In this document: positions 1 through 16,100 of the stretch, piece by piece | Layout of the letters: every line of letters starts with the position of its first letter | Numbering within the stretch: the first letter of the stretch is position 1 | Origin: Candidatus Tisiphia endosymbiont of Dioctria linearis | Lineage (GTDB): Bacteria; Pseudomonadota; Alphaproteobacteria; Rickettsiales; Rickettsiaceae | Direction of reading: 5' to 3' | Assembly (NCBI RefSeq): GCF_964026545.1 | Contig: NZ_OZ032156.1 | Span: forward strand, 1,302,001 to 1,366,000 | DNA length: 64,000 nucleotides | Notes under the pieces: generated by a model | Databases searched by the model: none | Seen by the model: the letters and a program-made list of their open reading frames with translations, nothing else | Told to the model about the DNA's origin: nothing | Program-made: the position numbers and the translations under genes

Positions 1-3000
1 TTTAGAAAGTATAATATGATTCAAGTTCTTTGTATTATTAATAATGTCAATTATGTTTGGTATATCACTACTACAAATGCTATTAAGACTAGGGTTGTTT
101 TTATTCTTACTGATAAATTCAAAAGCCATTCCTACATCTGATATTTGATTAAAATTTACCGTTATAATCTTATCGATGTTTAAATATTTTCTGTAAGATA
201 TTTCATCTAAAAATAAATTAGCTGCAGTATATTCCATGTTACCGTAAGAAGGTACTATAGTGGATAATGATGAACAGGTTATTATTGTACCTAAACTAAG
301 CTGTTTAGATATTTTTATTATATTAATCATTCCCTGTATCTTAGGATCAGTAACAGCATAGATATCAGAGATTTCCTTAACCTCTATAGCACTTTTTGCC
401 CCAATACCTGCAGCATGTATAACCAAATTTAATTTAGCTATATTTAATTGCTGTAATTTATTAATTAATAAATTACAGCTATCTAAATTACCAATATCAC
501 ATGAGATATAAAATATGTTGTTTTTTCTAATATCTTTAAGCATGGTTAAATTAGTTCTGTATTTTCTGCTTAATGTAAGCTGATCAGTTCTACCGATTAA
601 AATAATATTTAAATCATTTGCGATAGTGTTAATATACTGTGCTAATGAATATCCTATACCACCTAATCCACCGCTTATCAATATTGAATCACCATCCTTA
701 ACTAGCGGCTTATGTATGATCGTATTTAAAGATATTTTTTTATAAATAGGAACCCATAAATATTTATTCCTAACTACCACTAAATTAGATTCATATTTAT
801 TATCAATTATTGACGCTAAAAATTTAAGTATTTCTTCAACATCACTTTCAAAATTAATATCATAATGTGTAGCATTAAGATTTGAATTCTCTATTGGTAA
901 TGATTTTGTTATACCAGGAACAACACTTGGAAATTGTGCTAAAGTTTCATCCCCCAAAACATCATAATTATTACATGAAATTGAGATAAATTGATGTACC
1001 TCAGTTAAATTCTTATATATTGCCGTATTTAAATAATATGCTGCACTAATATCGCTATTTATTGCATTATCACGGATACCTGAAGAGAAATATATGGTTG
1101 TATCAAATTGATCATTCATTAACTTTTTTAGCTTATTTATATGTAATTGATTTGACAAATTTAATGATACAGAATTACCATCTTCAATGTATTCACCCAA
1201 GCTATTTTTTATGTATTTAAAGTTTTTTGTAATTAAAGATATTTTAAAAACTAATTGATCGATGTAATCAGAATTATTCTCGTTGTTAAAAATTAAAATA
1301 TTTTTTTTAGCTAAATTCCTATAATTATTACTAATCATTAATTTGCCAATTCTTTTCCATTCCCTGGCATAAAACATATCATTTAAAGGATTTAATTTAT
1401 TATGTTTAAAATTATTGATTCTAGATTCTTTAATCCAATAAGACTTATAATCAAATTGATAGGTTGGTAATAAAACTACTTGAGGACTGGTATATTTATT
1501 TAGATTAACAGCAAATCCGTTAAACCACAAAATACTTAATATATCTTTTTTATTCTTTATATTCTGTTTACTACCTTGTTCTTTTAATGACCTCATTAAT
1601 TGAATACTTATAATCTCATTTGATCTTACTTCTTTATATTGTTGAACAAATGAATTTAAACTTCTACCTGGACCAGATTCTATAAAGACAACATCTCCAT
1701 TATAATAATTAAATATGGTATCGACTCCTTTAGCAAATTGCACCTGCTTTCTTATTTGATTTGCCCAATATAATGGACTTATTGCCTCTTTATCTTGAAT
1801 AAATTCTCCTGTTACATTAGAAATAAATTTGGTTTTAGGTTTATTTATTGTAACTCTGTCAAATTCTTTTATAAATCTTTTCGCTGCTTCCTCCATAGTA
1901 CACGAATGATATGCATGAGATGTATTTAGAATTAAAGATGTAATACTTAGCTTATTTAGCTTGGCTTTTAATTTATTAATATCTAATTCTAAACCAGATA
2001 CAACACAATTAGTATTAGAGTTAATAACTGCCACCTCACAATTATTTTGTTCTACATATTTTGCTATTTCATCTACCGACGCTTGTATTGATAACATCTT
2101 ACCAGCTGGCATTTCCTGCATTAATCTGCCTCTTGCCATTACCAACTTTAGTGCAGATTCTAAGCTAAAGACACCGGATAAAGTTGCTGCTACATACTCA
2201 CCTATGCTATGACCTATGTATGCTTCTGCTGTTATTCCGATTTTGTTTAATAATCTAGCTAATGCATATGATATAATAAATAAGGACGGTTGTGTCCATT
2301 TGGTTAAATTGATATCCTCCTCTACTTTTCCATATAGCCTTGGAAATAAAATTAATCCAATATCTATATCGCTCTGTTTTTTAATTATTTCAATACAGTT
2401 ATCTATTATTGATTTAAAATCTTCATCATTTTGATAAAGTTCAAAACCCATGTCTATGTATTGAGAACCTTGACCGGGAAACATAAAAATATTTTTAAGA
2501 TTTTGGGATATAATTTTATCTGAAACCTTTATAATTTCATCGTTACTTTCTAACTTCTTAATAGCATTTGGTAAAGAATTACAGCTAATTACATATCTGT
2601 AATTAAAATGTTCACGCCTTTGTTCTAGTGTATAAGCAATATCAGATATATCGTCATTTGTATCTTTTAAATATTTTATAAACTCTTTTTTATATTCTAT
2701 TAATGATTTCTTAGTCTTTGCAGTAATTGGTAATGTATATACTAAAGGGTTATTAACTATTATATTATAATCATTATTATTTAATTGAGCCTTATTTTGT
2801 AAACTAGTATCAGATATAAATTCACTAATAATGACATGTGCATTTGTTCCTCCAATTCCAAAAGAGCTAACTCCAGCAATTCTAGGTTTGTCATCTCGTG
2901 GTAGCCATTTCCTATTTGCAGTAATAATATCAAAATTGGTTTTATCTAAACTTAGTTCTTGGTTTGCGTGAACATAATTTATTTGTTTAGGAATGATCCT

Positions 3001-4190
3001 ATCTTCTAACATTTTACATATTTTAATTAAACCAGCTATTCCAGCAGCAGAATTACAATGACCTATATTTGCTTTAACAGCTCCTAAAATGCACTTAGTT
3101 AACCTTTCCTCGTTGGATTTATTATAATGAAATGCTTGATTTAATGCTTGTATTTCTATTGGATCCCCTATGTTCGTGCCTGTACCATGAGTTTCTATAT
3201 AATCAAGACTATCTGATAATAATCCTGCCATTCTTTGAGCATTGATAATACATTCTGCTTGACCAATTATACTTGGTGAGGTATAATTTATTTTTCTATC
3301 ACCATCATTATTGGTTGCGTATCCTTTTATTACTGCTAAAATCCTATCCCCATCTTTTATAGCATCACTTAAGCGTTTTAATAAAACCACTCCTACACCT
3401 GAGCCACTGATAGTACCACTAGCCTCATTGTCAAAAGGTCGGCAATGGCCATCTTTAGATGCAATCATCCCTTCTTGGTATATATATCCAACTTGATTAG
3501 GTAGTAAGAATGATACTCCTCCGGCAAGAGCCATATCACATATACCAAATGATAGGTTCTTACAAGCCTCAACTACAGTTACTAAACTTGTAGAGCAGGA
3601 AGTATTAATATTATTAGCAGGACCTGTTAGCCCCAGCAAGTAGCTAATTTTAGTCGTTAGAGCATCTTTATTATTCATAGTAGATGCTTCCCACATATTA
3701 ATACTATCCCTGTCATCACTGTTTATCACATTGTTGTAAAAATAATCACTATGACCACTTCCAGCAAACACTCCTATATTAAGTTCTTTACGTTTTGTTA
3801 TATAACCAGCTAATTCTAAGCTGTACCAACAATGTTCCAAGAATTTTCTTATTTGAGGATCAGTTAATTTTGCTTCTATCCCAGATAAATTCCAAAATAA
3901 TGGATCAAATAAATCTATATTAGGAACATGTCCACTAACTGGTATAAAATTTGGGTTAATAAGATTGTCTTCTGCAACACCTAAATTACGGCATTCTTCC
4001 ATGTTATATTTTTGTATTCCTTCTAAGCCATTTTTAATCATATTCCAATAGTTACTTACATTATCATTTCCAGAAAATGCTCCAGATAAACTAAGTATTG
4101 CAATATCTATTTCAGATGTTAATTTAGGATTTAATAATTTAAACTCGTCCTGGACTTCTTTTACAATAAAATGTTCAACTAACTTTTGAA
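1..4190 (-). other. PKS module: KS-AT-KR (incomplete in window)
   Basis: The ketosynthase (about 4115-2830) has its cysteine in NTSCSTSLV (Cys codon 3595-3597) and both histidines (ETHGTGT and NIGHCNSAAG). The acyltransferase (about 2510-1650) has MFPGQGSQY, GHSIGEYVAA with the active serine, and HAYHS near the HAFH signature of malonyl-CoA-specific domains. The ketoreductase has a structural half, the NADPH loop GGLGGIG (about 661-694) and the catalytic YTAAN (about 219-240). It should add C2 and reduce the keto group to a hydroxyl. No dehydratase is visible between AT and KR. The carrier domain must lie beyond base 1. Confidence 0.92.
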
Positions 4191-7100
4191 TGGTGTAATA
4201 TCTAAATAAATCTGTAACAGTGATATCTTTTAATAACTGAATTCTGACTAATCTGCTTTTTAATTTTATGATTAATATAGAATTACCACCAAGCTTAAAA
4301 AAACTTTGATTAATGCCTATGATTTCTATAGGTAATTTTAGAACTTCTGACCAGATATGAATTATTTGCTTTTCTAGTTCATTGCGTGGGGCAAGATAAT
4401 TATCCTTATCAGTAAACTCAGTATCTGGTAATGCTTTTCTGTCTAATTTGCCATTGATTGTTAATGGTAGTTTCTCTAAATGTACTAAAGTACTCGGTAC
4501 CATATATTCTGGTAATTTAGACTCTAGATAAGTAAGAATATCTGATTCCTTGAGTTTGTGTTCCGATACGTAATATCCCACCAGATATTTGTTACCTGTA
4601 GAATCATCAGCACTTACGTATTCTCGAGTTACTACAACACTTTGCTTAATATCCTCATATGACAGAAGAGCTGACTCTATCTCTCCTAGCTCTATCCTAT
4701 ATCCCCTAATCTTAACCTGAGAGTCATTTCGTCCTATATATTCCAAATTACCATCAGGAAGTAAACGAGCCAGGTCTCCTGTTCTATACAATCTTGCATT
4801 CTTACCTTGCCTTAATTCTTCCTCTGTTCTAAATGGATTTGCTATAAATTTCTCAGCCGTTAAATCCGCTCTGTTTAAATATCCTCTGGCAAGTCCCACT
4901 CCTCCTACATGCAACTCACCTATAGCTCCAATAGGAAGAGGAGTTAGGTTACTATTTAAAATGTAGGCTTTTCTGTTAACCAATGGTATACCAATAGGTA
5001 TAGAATCTGTAACTTTAATATTATCTTTATTAATATTTAATGTACAACTAAATGTTGTATTTTCAGTAGGACCATAACCATTAATAATATTTTGTGGGAC
5101 GTTATTTGAATCTATTAATCTAGATATTAGACCTTTATTTAATGACTCTCCTCCTATTAATAAATAGTTAATATTTTTAAAAATACTTTCATTAATCAAA
5201 AATAATTGATCAAATAAAGTTTTTGTTAACCATAATATAGAAACTTTATTTGTTATTAATGTCTCATAAAATAAATTAATATCAGTAACTAAACCCACTT
5301 TGTTACTTGGAATAAATAATTTAGCTCCATTTAACAAAGAACCCCAAATTTCAAAAGTTGTAGCATCAAATGCCATATCAGCAAATTGAATTAACGAATC
5401 ATCAGAATCAATGTTTACATACTCACTATTCTTTACAAGAGATACCACTCCCCTATGTCCTATCATTACACCTTTAGGATTCCCTGTAGTACCTGAAGTA
5501 TATATTACATAGGCAAGGTTCATACTTTCTATTCTAGTAACAGGAGAGAATATAGATGCAGTGACCAAGGCTTCTTGCACTTCTGCAGAATCTACTGCAA
5601 TCACATTTGTATTAGCTCCCTTATCAATACCATCAAGTCTTTCCTGATATACACTGTTAGTTAATAATACCTTCGCCCTCGTATCATTAACTATATACTC
5701 TATTCTGCTATCAGGATAGCCTGGATCCATTGGTACATATGCTCCCCCTGCCTTAAGTACCGCAAGTATACTAATTAGCATGTGTTCACTTCTATCCAAA
5801 CAAAGTGCTATTAATGTATCAGGCTCAATCTCCTCTCTACTTCTTATATAATGTGCTAGCTTGTTTGCTCTTTCGTTCACTTCCCTGTAGCTAAGATGTA
5901 TATCTTCATATACCAGTGCAATACTGTCTGGACTCCTTTCTACCTGCTCTTCAAATAATCCATGTATCGTCTTATCACATGGATATTCTTTACCTGTATT
6001 GTTCCAATCATAAACTATCTGTTTATAATCCTGTTCAGTAAGACGTAATTTAGTACCACCTGGATTATTTAATATATTAAGTAAGGATTCTTGATAATAT
6101 ACTGTAAAATAATCCAGAAAATCTTGGCTAATATAATTATCATGCACACTAAATTTTACTAAAAACATGGATTCTTTATACTGAGATACACTAAGAACAA
6201 ATGGTATATTTGTTCTTTCATATCCTCCCAAAGATTGCAGATTAGAATAACTATCATTAAATATGTGAAAATGTATAAAATTAAATGCAAAATCATACAA
6301 TTCTTGTTTAAATAACGATTTTATATATCCATAAGGTAAATGTTTATATTGTTGCAATCTAACTTTAGTTGTAAATACTTCTAATAGCTTACTAGAATAG
6401 TTTGATGTATTATTTATATTAAATCTAAATGGAATAGTATTTAAAAATAAACCAAATAACTTATCTCCTCCTTCTTTTTCCAAACGATTATTTACTACTT
6501 GACCAACTATCATATCAGTGTTATTTGTAAAAAATGATAAAGTTTCTAGATACGCTAATAAAAATATACTATCAATGCTAATCACTAAATCTTTTGCCAA
6601 CCTATGTATCAAAGTGACTTGTTCGGTAGATAAATTAATAGATTTATTATATAGACTATCTTCAGATGTTAATTTATCAAATTTCCAATTAACTTTTGTA
6701 ACATTGTAATTGTCTAAATATTCTTTCCAGAAAGTTGCATTCCCTTGATCCTCGATTGCCAATATTTCATTTTGAACAAATTCGCCATATCGCAAATCTG
6801 GAATGGGTATGATAGGCTTATCATTTACATAAGTTTGAATAAACTCATTTATTAAAGACGCTACACTCCAACCATCTTCAATTACATGATGGAATGAATG
6901 TATAAAATCAAAGCTATTACCTAAATCATTAACTATTAATCTAAATAAACCAGGTTTATTATAATCAAAACTATTCCTTTTTTCCTGTGTTACTATATCT
7001 ACAATATTTCGATTTTTATAGAGTTGATAATCTAGTTTACTATCTTTGTGTATAATAACATTCCAACCGTTATCATTTAGGACGAATGCTGCCCTCAATA

Positions 7101-10100
7101 ACTCATGTTTATCGACTAAAGATTTCCAGATAGATAAAAATTTGTATTCATCATATTTAGTACTAATTAAATAATTAGAAATATTGTGATATGTACTTTT
7201 ATCATCCATATTAGATTCTAACAACATGCCAATTTGTAAATAGCTTGCAGGATAAACATCTTCTATCAATTCAAAATTAGAGATTATATCCTTATAATCT
7301 TCTATATTTACTAGATTAAACGGTACATATGATATAGCTTGTCCATCATTGTTAGTAGTAAAAATAGTTTCTGCTAAGTTAGATATACATTTTAATTTAA
7401 ATATATCTCTAACTTTAACACCTGATTTAAATTCTATATTTACCTTACTTACTAACCTAATTGCTAAAATACTATCTCCACCCAATCTAAAGAAATCATC
7501 ACGGATTCCTACTCTCTCTACTTCTATCCCTAATACCTCAGACCATATCTGACACATCTTTGCTTCCAGTTCATTGCGTGGGGCAAGATAATTATCCTTA
7601 TCAGTAAACTCAGGATCTGGTAATGCTTTTCTGTCTAATTTACCATTGATTGTTAATGGTAGTTTCTCTAAATGTACTAAAGTACTTGGTACCATATATT
7701 CTGGTAATTTAAACCCTAGATAAGTAAGAATATCTGATTCCTTGAGTTTGTGATCCGATACGTAATACCCCACCAGATATTTGTTACCTGTAGAATCATC
7801 AGCACTTACATGCTCTCGAGCTACTACAACACTTTGCTTAATACCCTCATATAACAGAAGAGCTGACTCTATCTCTCCTAGCTCTATCCTATATCCCCTA
7901 ATCTTAACCTGAAAGTCATTTCGTCCTATATATTCCAAATTACCATCAGGAAGTAAACGAGCCAGGTCTCCTGTTCTGTACAATCTTGCATTCTTACCTT
8001 GCCTTAATTCTTCCTCTGTTCTAAACGGATTTGCTATAAATTTCTCGGCCGTTAAATCCGCTCTGTTTAAATATCCTCTGGCAAGTCCTACTCCTCCTAC
8101 ATACAACTCACCTATAGCTCCAATAGGAAGAGGAGTTAGGTTATTATCTAAAACATAGGCTTTTAAATCAGGTATAAGCTTTCCTATATCTGAATTGTTG
8201 TTTATACCATTTTCTTTCAACTGCTTATATGTAACATGTACCGTAGTTTCCGTAATTCCATACATATTTATTAATTTTTGAGTATTATCACTATAATACT
8301 CAAACCAACCTTTTAGTTGTTCTAAATTTAAGGTCTCTCCTCCAAATATTATATATCTAAAACTTGTTAGCTTATTATTACTAATAACTATATCAGCAAA
8401 TTGATAAAAAGCTGTAGGTGTATGATTTAGTACTGTAACTTTTTGTTGCTGACAAAGTTCATAAAATATATTCAAGTCTCTTGATTTTTCATTAGATAGA
8501 ATTATTAATTTTCCACCATAATTAAATGCACCCCATATCTCCCATACACTAAAATCAAATATATATGAATGAAATAATGTCCAAACATCGTTATGATTAA
8601 ATTTATACCATTCATGTGTAGCGGTTAATAACCTTATTATATTACTATGTAGTTGTAACACACCTTTAGGATTCCCTGTAGTACCTGAAGTATATATTAC
8701 ATAAGCAAGGTTCATACTTTCTGTTCTAGTAACAGGAGAGAATATAGATGCAGTGACCAAGGCTTCTTGCACTTCTGCAGAATCTACTGCAATCACATTT
8801 GTATTAGCTCCCTTATCAATAGCATCAAGTCTTTCCTGATATACACTGTTAGTTAATAATACCTTCGTTCTCGTATCATTAACTATATACTCTATTCTGC
8901 TATCAGGATAGCCTGGATCCATTGGTACATATGCTCCCCCTGCCTTAAGTACCGCAAGTATACTAATTAGCATGTGTTCGCTTCTATCCAAACAAAGTGC
9001 TATTAATGTATCAGGCTCAATCTCCTCTCTACTTCTTATATAATGTGCTAGCTTGTTTGCTCTTTCGTTCACTTCCCTGTAGCTAAGATGTATATCTTCA
9101 TATACCAGTGCAATACTGTCTGGACTCCTTTCTACCTGCTCTTCAAATAATCCATGTATCGTCTTATCACATGGATATTCTTTACCTGTATCATTCCAAC
9201 CATAAACTATCCGTTCATACTCTTCCTTATTTAAGTAACCTATATCTGATATCTTCTCTTCTACTTGACAATTACTTATTTGCTTCACTATTTCAAGATA
9301 TGTATCCTTTAATCTATTTATTGTCTCTTCTGTATATAGACTTACTGCATAATTAAAACCTCCTCTTAAAATCTCTTGACTATCATCTATAAATGTTTCT
9401 ATATCAAATTTTGCCACGTTATACAAATTTGTATCTGATACATATCCTTGTAATAGCTCTGATTTTGTATTAAAACCAAAATTTTGCAACCCAAACATAA
9501 CCTGGAATATAGGGTGCCTACTTGTATCCTTTTCTACTTGTAACTCTTCTACTAATTTCTCAAATGGTAAATCTTGATGAAGTTGTGCTTCTATTACCTC
9601 CTTGCTTACAGTTTCTATAAACTCTTTAATTGTGCTTGTTGACCTTATTTGAGTTCTTAAAACTATAGTATTTACAAAAAATCCTATCAAGCTCTCTACT
9701 TGATTATAATGCCTGTTAGATACAGCTGTCCCTATTACTATATCATCCTGATTACTATAAACTCTTAGCATTAAATAATATGCTGACAATAATACACTAT
9801 ATAGACTTACTTTTAATTCTTTTGCCAGCTCTCTTAAGCTTATTGATACTCCTTTATCAATTTCAAAATAAATATTCTTTCCACTATAATTTACCTGTTT
9901 TAGTCTTTGTTTATCTGTAACTAGATTTAATGTCTCATAATTTTCTAGTTTACTTCTCCAATAGTTTAACTGACTATCTAGCCTGTCGCCACTTAAGTAA
10001 TTCCTTTGCCATAATGCAAAGTCTCTATATTGAATAGTAATATCAGGAAGATTTAGTTTAGCCTCAAGCCCTTTTAATTTGGCTAAATAATAGTTATAAT

Positions 10101-13100
10101 ATTCTTGTAGCTCATTAAAAAATATATTGGTTGACCATCCATCAAATGCTATATGATGTACTACTATACTTGTATAGTACTCTTTGTTAGGTTGTAAGTA
10201 ATAAAAACAAACTCTTATTGGTATTTCATTTGATAAATCATATACATAATTTACTGCTTTTTGTAATTCCGTTTCTAATTCTATTTTGCTTGTTATAGAT
10301 ATTTTATTTATCTCTAATAAGTCTTTGGTATTATCCAATACTAGTTGATACCCTAGTCCTTCTGTATTTTCCTTAATTAATGTTCTTAAAATCTCATGTC
10401 TTGCTACTACAGCTTTAAGGCTCATTTCTAATGTATCAAGATTGATATCAGCAGATAACTTGTATAACATTGGTATATTATATGCATTTGTTCCTTCTTC
10501 ATACTTTTCAATAAACCATAGACGCTCTTGTGCAAATGATAACTTTTGTTTTTCTGCATTACTTATACTAACTTTACTTATATTAGTGCCAGATTCTGCA
10601 TTATCTTTTAAATACTCTATTAATCTTTCTATGCTGTGAGATTTAAAAATGCTGGCTATACTTACATTTCTATTTAACTCTTTACCTAATTTACTTACTA
10701 GCCTAATTACTAGAATACTATTCCCTCCCAATCTAAAGAAATTATCATGAATTCCTACTTTATCTACTTCTATCCCCAATACTTCAGCCCATATTTGACA
10801 CACCTTTGCTTCCAGTTCATTGCGTGGGGCAAGATAATTATCCTTATCAGTAAACTCAATATCTGGTAATGCTTTTCTGTCTAATTTGCCATTGATTGTT
10901 AATGGTAGTTTCTCTAAATGTACTAAAGTACTCGGTACCATATATTCTGGTAATTTAGACTCTAGATAAGTAAGAATATCTGATTCCTTGAGTTTGTGTT
11001 CCGATACGTAATATCCCACCAGGTATTTGTTACCTGTATAATCATCAGCACTTACATGCTCTCGAGTTACTACAACACTTTGCTTAATATCCCCATATGA
11101 CAGAAGAACTGACTCTATCTCTCCTAGCTCTATCCTATATCCCCTAATCTTAACCTGAGAGTCATTTCGTCCTATATATTCCAAATTACCATCAGGAAGT
11201 AAACGAGCCAGGTCTCCTGTTCTGTACAATCTTGCATTCTTACCTTGCCTTAATTCTTCCTCTGTTCTAAACGGGTTTGCTATAAATTTCTCAGCCGTTA
11301 AATCCGCTCTGTTTAAATATCCTCTGGCAAGTCCCACTCCTCCTACATACAGCTCACCTATAGCTCCAATAGGAAGAGGAGTTAGGTTTGTGCTTAGTAT
11401 GTATAATGTTTTATCTAATAATTTCTTACCTATTGAAGCTATTATTTTATCATTAAGAATTACATTGTAATACGTTGAAAAAACAATATTTTCAGTAGGA
11501 CCATACACATGAATTAAATTAGTGGTATTATTAGTGCTTAGAAATTCTTCTAAATCATTAATATTTAATTTTTCTCCACCAAATAAAATATTAGATAAAT
11601 GATTTAATGGATTAGCATCTTTTAATTTAGAATAATAAGAAAACAATACTGTTGTTATAAACAGTGTATTAATAGAATGTTGAGTTAGTATATTGTACAG
11701 TTCAAATTCATTAAGGATAACATCTTTATTAGAAAGAATTAATTTTCCTCCATTTAACAATGTTGAAAAAATATCAAAAATACTACCATCAAATACATAA
11801 TTTGAATAACCAAGTACGGCAGTATTACTATTCATAAAAAGATAATTGTTTTCAAAACAAAAACATACCACTCCTCTATGCCCTATCATTACACCTTTAG
11901 GATTACCTGTAGTACCTGAAGTATATATTACATAGGCAAGGTTCGTACTTTCTGTTCTAGTAACAGGAGAGAATATAGATGCAGTGACCAATGCTTCTTG
12001 CACTTCTGCAGAATCTACTGCAATCACATTTGTATTAGCTCCCTTATCAATACCATCAAGTCTTTCCTGGTATACACTGTTAGTTAATAATACCTTCGCC
12101 CTCGTATCATTAACTATATACTCTATTCTGCTATCAGGATAGCCTGGATCCATTGGTACATATGCTCCCCCTGCCTTAAGTGCCGCAAGTATACTAATTA
12201 GCATGTGTTCACTTCTATCCAAACAAAGTGCTATTAATGTATCAGGCTCAATCTCCTCTCTACTTCTTATATAATGTGCTAGCTTGTTTGCTCTTTCGTT
12301 CACTTCCCTGTAGCTAAGATGTATATCTTCATATACCAGTGCAATACTGTCTGGACTCTTTTCTACCTGCTCTTCAAATAATCTATGTATCGTCTTATCA
12401 CATGGATATTCTTTACCTGTATCATTCCAACCATAAACTATCCGTTCATACTCTTCCTTATTTAAGTAACCTATATCTGATATCTTCTCTTCTACTTGAC
12501 AATTACTTATTTGCTTCACTATTTCAAGATATGTATCCTTTAATCTATTTATTGTCTCTTCTGTATATAGACTTACTGCATAATTAAAACCTCCTCTTAA
12601 AATCTCTTGACTATCATCTATAAATGTTTCTATATCAAATTTTGCCACGTTATACAAATTTGTATCTGATACATATCCTTGTAATAGCTCTGATTTTGTA
12701 TTAAAACCAAAATTTTGCAACCCAAACATAACCTGGAATATAGGGTGCCTACTTGTATCCTTTTCTACTTGTAACTCTTCTACTAATTTCTCAAATGGTA
12801 AATCTTGATGAAGTTGTGCTTCTATTACCTCCTTGCTTACAGTTTCTATAAACTCTTTAATTGTACTTGTTGACCTTATTTGAGTTCTTAAAACTATAGT
12901 ATTTACAAAAAATCCTATCAAGCTCTCTACTTGATTATAATGCCTGTTAGATACAGCTGTCCCTATTACTATATCATCCTGATTACTATAAACTCTTAGC
13001 ATTAAATAATATGCTGACAATAATACACTATATAGACTTACTTTTAATTCTTTTGCCAGCTCTCTTAAGCTTATTGATACTCCTTTATCAATTTCAAAAT

Positions 13101-16100
13101 AAATATTCTTTCCACTATAATTTACCTGTTTTAGTCTTTGTTTATCTGTAACTAGATTTAATGTCTCATAATTTTCTAGTTTACTTCTCCAATAGTTTAA
13201 CTGATCATCTAGCCTGTCGCCACTTAAATAATTCCTTTGCCATAATGCAAAGTCTCTATATTGAATAGTAATATCAGGAAGATTTAGTTTAGTCTCAAGC
13301 CCTTTTAATTTGGCTAAATAATAGTTATAATATTCTTGTAGCTCATTAAAAAATATATTGGTTGACCATCCATCAAATGCTATATGATGTACTACTATAC
13401 TTGTATAGTACTCTTTGTCAGGTTGTAAGTAATAAAAACAAACTCTTATTGGTATTTCATTTGATAAATCATATACATAATTTACTGCTTTTTGTAATTC
13501 CGTTTCTAATTCTATTTTGCTTGTTATAGATATTTTATTTATCTCTAATAAGTCTTTGGTACTATCCAATACTAGTTGATACCCTAGTCCTTCTGTATTT
13601 TCCTTAATTAATGTTCTTAAAATCTCATGTCTTGCTACTACAGCTTTAAGACTCATTTCTAATGTATCAAGATTGATATCAGCAGATAACTTATATAACA
13701 TTGGTATATTATATGCATTTGTTCCTTCTTCATACTTTTCAATAAACCATAGACGCTCTTGTGCAAATGATAACTTTTGTTTTTCTGCATTACTTATACT
13801 AACTTTACTTATATTAGTGCCAGATTCTGCATTGCCTTTTAAATACTCTATTAATCTTTCTATGCTGTGAGATTTAAAAATGCTGGCTATACTTACATTT
13901 ATATTTAACTCTTTACCTAATTTACTTACTAGCCTAATTGCTAGAATACTATTCCCTCCCAATCTAAAGAAATTATCATGAATTCCTACTTTATCTACTT
14001 CTATCCCCAATACTTCAGCCCATATTTGACACACCTTTGCTTCCAGTTCATTGCGTGGGGCAAGATAATTATCCTTATCAGTAAACTCAGTATCTGGTAA
14101 TGCTTTTCTGTCTAATTTGCCATTGATTGTTAATGGTAGTTTCTCTAAATGTACTAAAGTACTCGGTACCATATATTCTGGTAATTTAGACTCTAGATAA
14201 GTAAGAATATCTGATTCCTTGAGTTTGTGTTCCGATACGTAATATCCCACCAGATATTTGTTACCTGTAGAATCATCAGCACTTACGTATTCTCGAGTTA
14301 CTACAACACTTTGCTTAATATCCTCATATGACAGAAGAGCTGACTCTATCTCTCCTAGCTCTATCCTATATCCCCTAATCTTAACCTGAGAGTCATTTCG
14401 TCCTATATATTCCAAATTACCATCAGGAAGTAAACGAGCCAGGTCTCCTGTTCTGTACAATCTTGCATTCTTATCTTGCCCTAGTTCTTCCTCTGTTCTA
14501 AACGGGTTTGCTATAAATTTCTCAGCCGTTAAATCCGCTCTGTTTAAATATCCTCTGGCAAGTCCCACTCCTCCTACATGCAACTCACCTATAGCTCCAA
14601 TAGGAAGAGGAGTTAGGTTATTATCTAAAATATATACTTTAGTATTTGAAATAGGCTTGCCTATCTCTTTAGAAAATCTGGAATTATAGTGCTTTAAACT
14701 TGTATATACGGTAATTTCCGTAGGACCATAAGCATTTATTATTGTTAAATTACTATTCTGATAACAACTTAATAATTTCTTATCAATTGTATCTCCTCCT
14801 ATTATAAGAGTGTCTAATTTTAAAATATCATTATTATTTAATAATATAGGTGGCAAAAGTGCTATATCAATAGCATTATCTTCTATGTATCCGCTTAATA
14901 AGCTTATATCTTGCCTAATATTATTATTTATTACATATGTAGTATTTCCGTTGCATATAGTTGAATAAATTTCCCATACGTGAGCATCAAATACATAATT
15001 TGCATACCACAAACAATTTTTACTTTTCTTAGCATCATTTAACCCAAGTTCTTCGCTTTGTAGTGTTACTAAGTTTGTTATTCCCTTATGCCCTATCATT
15101 ACACCTTTAGGATTACCTGTAGTACCTGAAGTATATATTACATAGGCAAGGTTCGTACTTTCTGTTCTAGTAACAGGAGAGAATATAGATGCAGTGACCA
15201 AGGCTTCTTGCACTTCTGCAGAATCTACTGCAATCACATTTGTATTAGCTCCCTTATCAATACCATCAAGTCTTTCCTGATATACACTGTTAGTTAATAA
15301 TACCTTCGTTCTCGTATCATTAACTATATACTCTATTCTGCTATCAGGATAGCCTGGATCCATTGGTACATATGCTCCCCCTGCCTTAAGTACCGCAAGT
15401 ATACTAATTAGCATGTGTTCACTTCTATCCAAACAAAGTGCTATTAATGTATCAGGCTCAATCTCCTCTCTACTTCTTATATAATGTGCTAGCTTGTTTG
15501 CTCTTTCGTTCACTTCCCTGTAGCTAAGATGTATATCTTCATATACCAGTGCAATACTGTCTGGACTCCTTTCTACCTGCTCTTCAAATAATCCATGTAT
15601 CATCTTATCACATGGATATTCTTTACCTGTATCATTCCAACCATAAACTATCCGTTCATACTCTTCCTTATTTAAGTAACCTATATCTGATATCTTCTCT
15701 TCTACTTGACAATTACTTATTTGCTTCACTATTTCAAGATATGTATCCTTTAATCTATTTATTGTCTCTTCTGTATATAGACTTACTGCATAATTAAAAC
15801 CTCCTCTTAAAATCTCTTGACTATCATCTATAAATGTTTCTATATCAAATTTTGCCACGTTATACAAATTTGTATCTGATACATATCCTTGTAATAGCTC
15901 TGATTTTGTATTAAAACCAAAATTTTGCAACCCAAACATAACCTGGAATATAGGGTGCCTACTTGTATCCTTTTCTACTTGTAACTCTTCTACTAATTTC
16001 TCAAATGGTAAATCTTGATGAAGTTGTGCTTCTATTACCTCCTTGCTTACAGTTTCTATAAACTCTTTAATTGTGCTTGTTGACCTTATTTTAGTTCTTA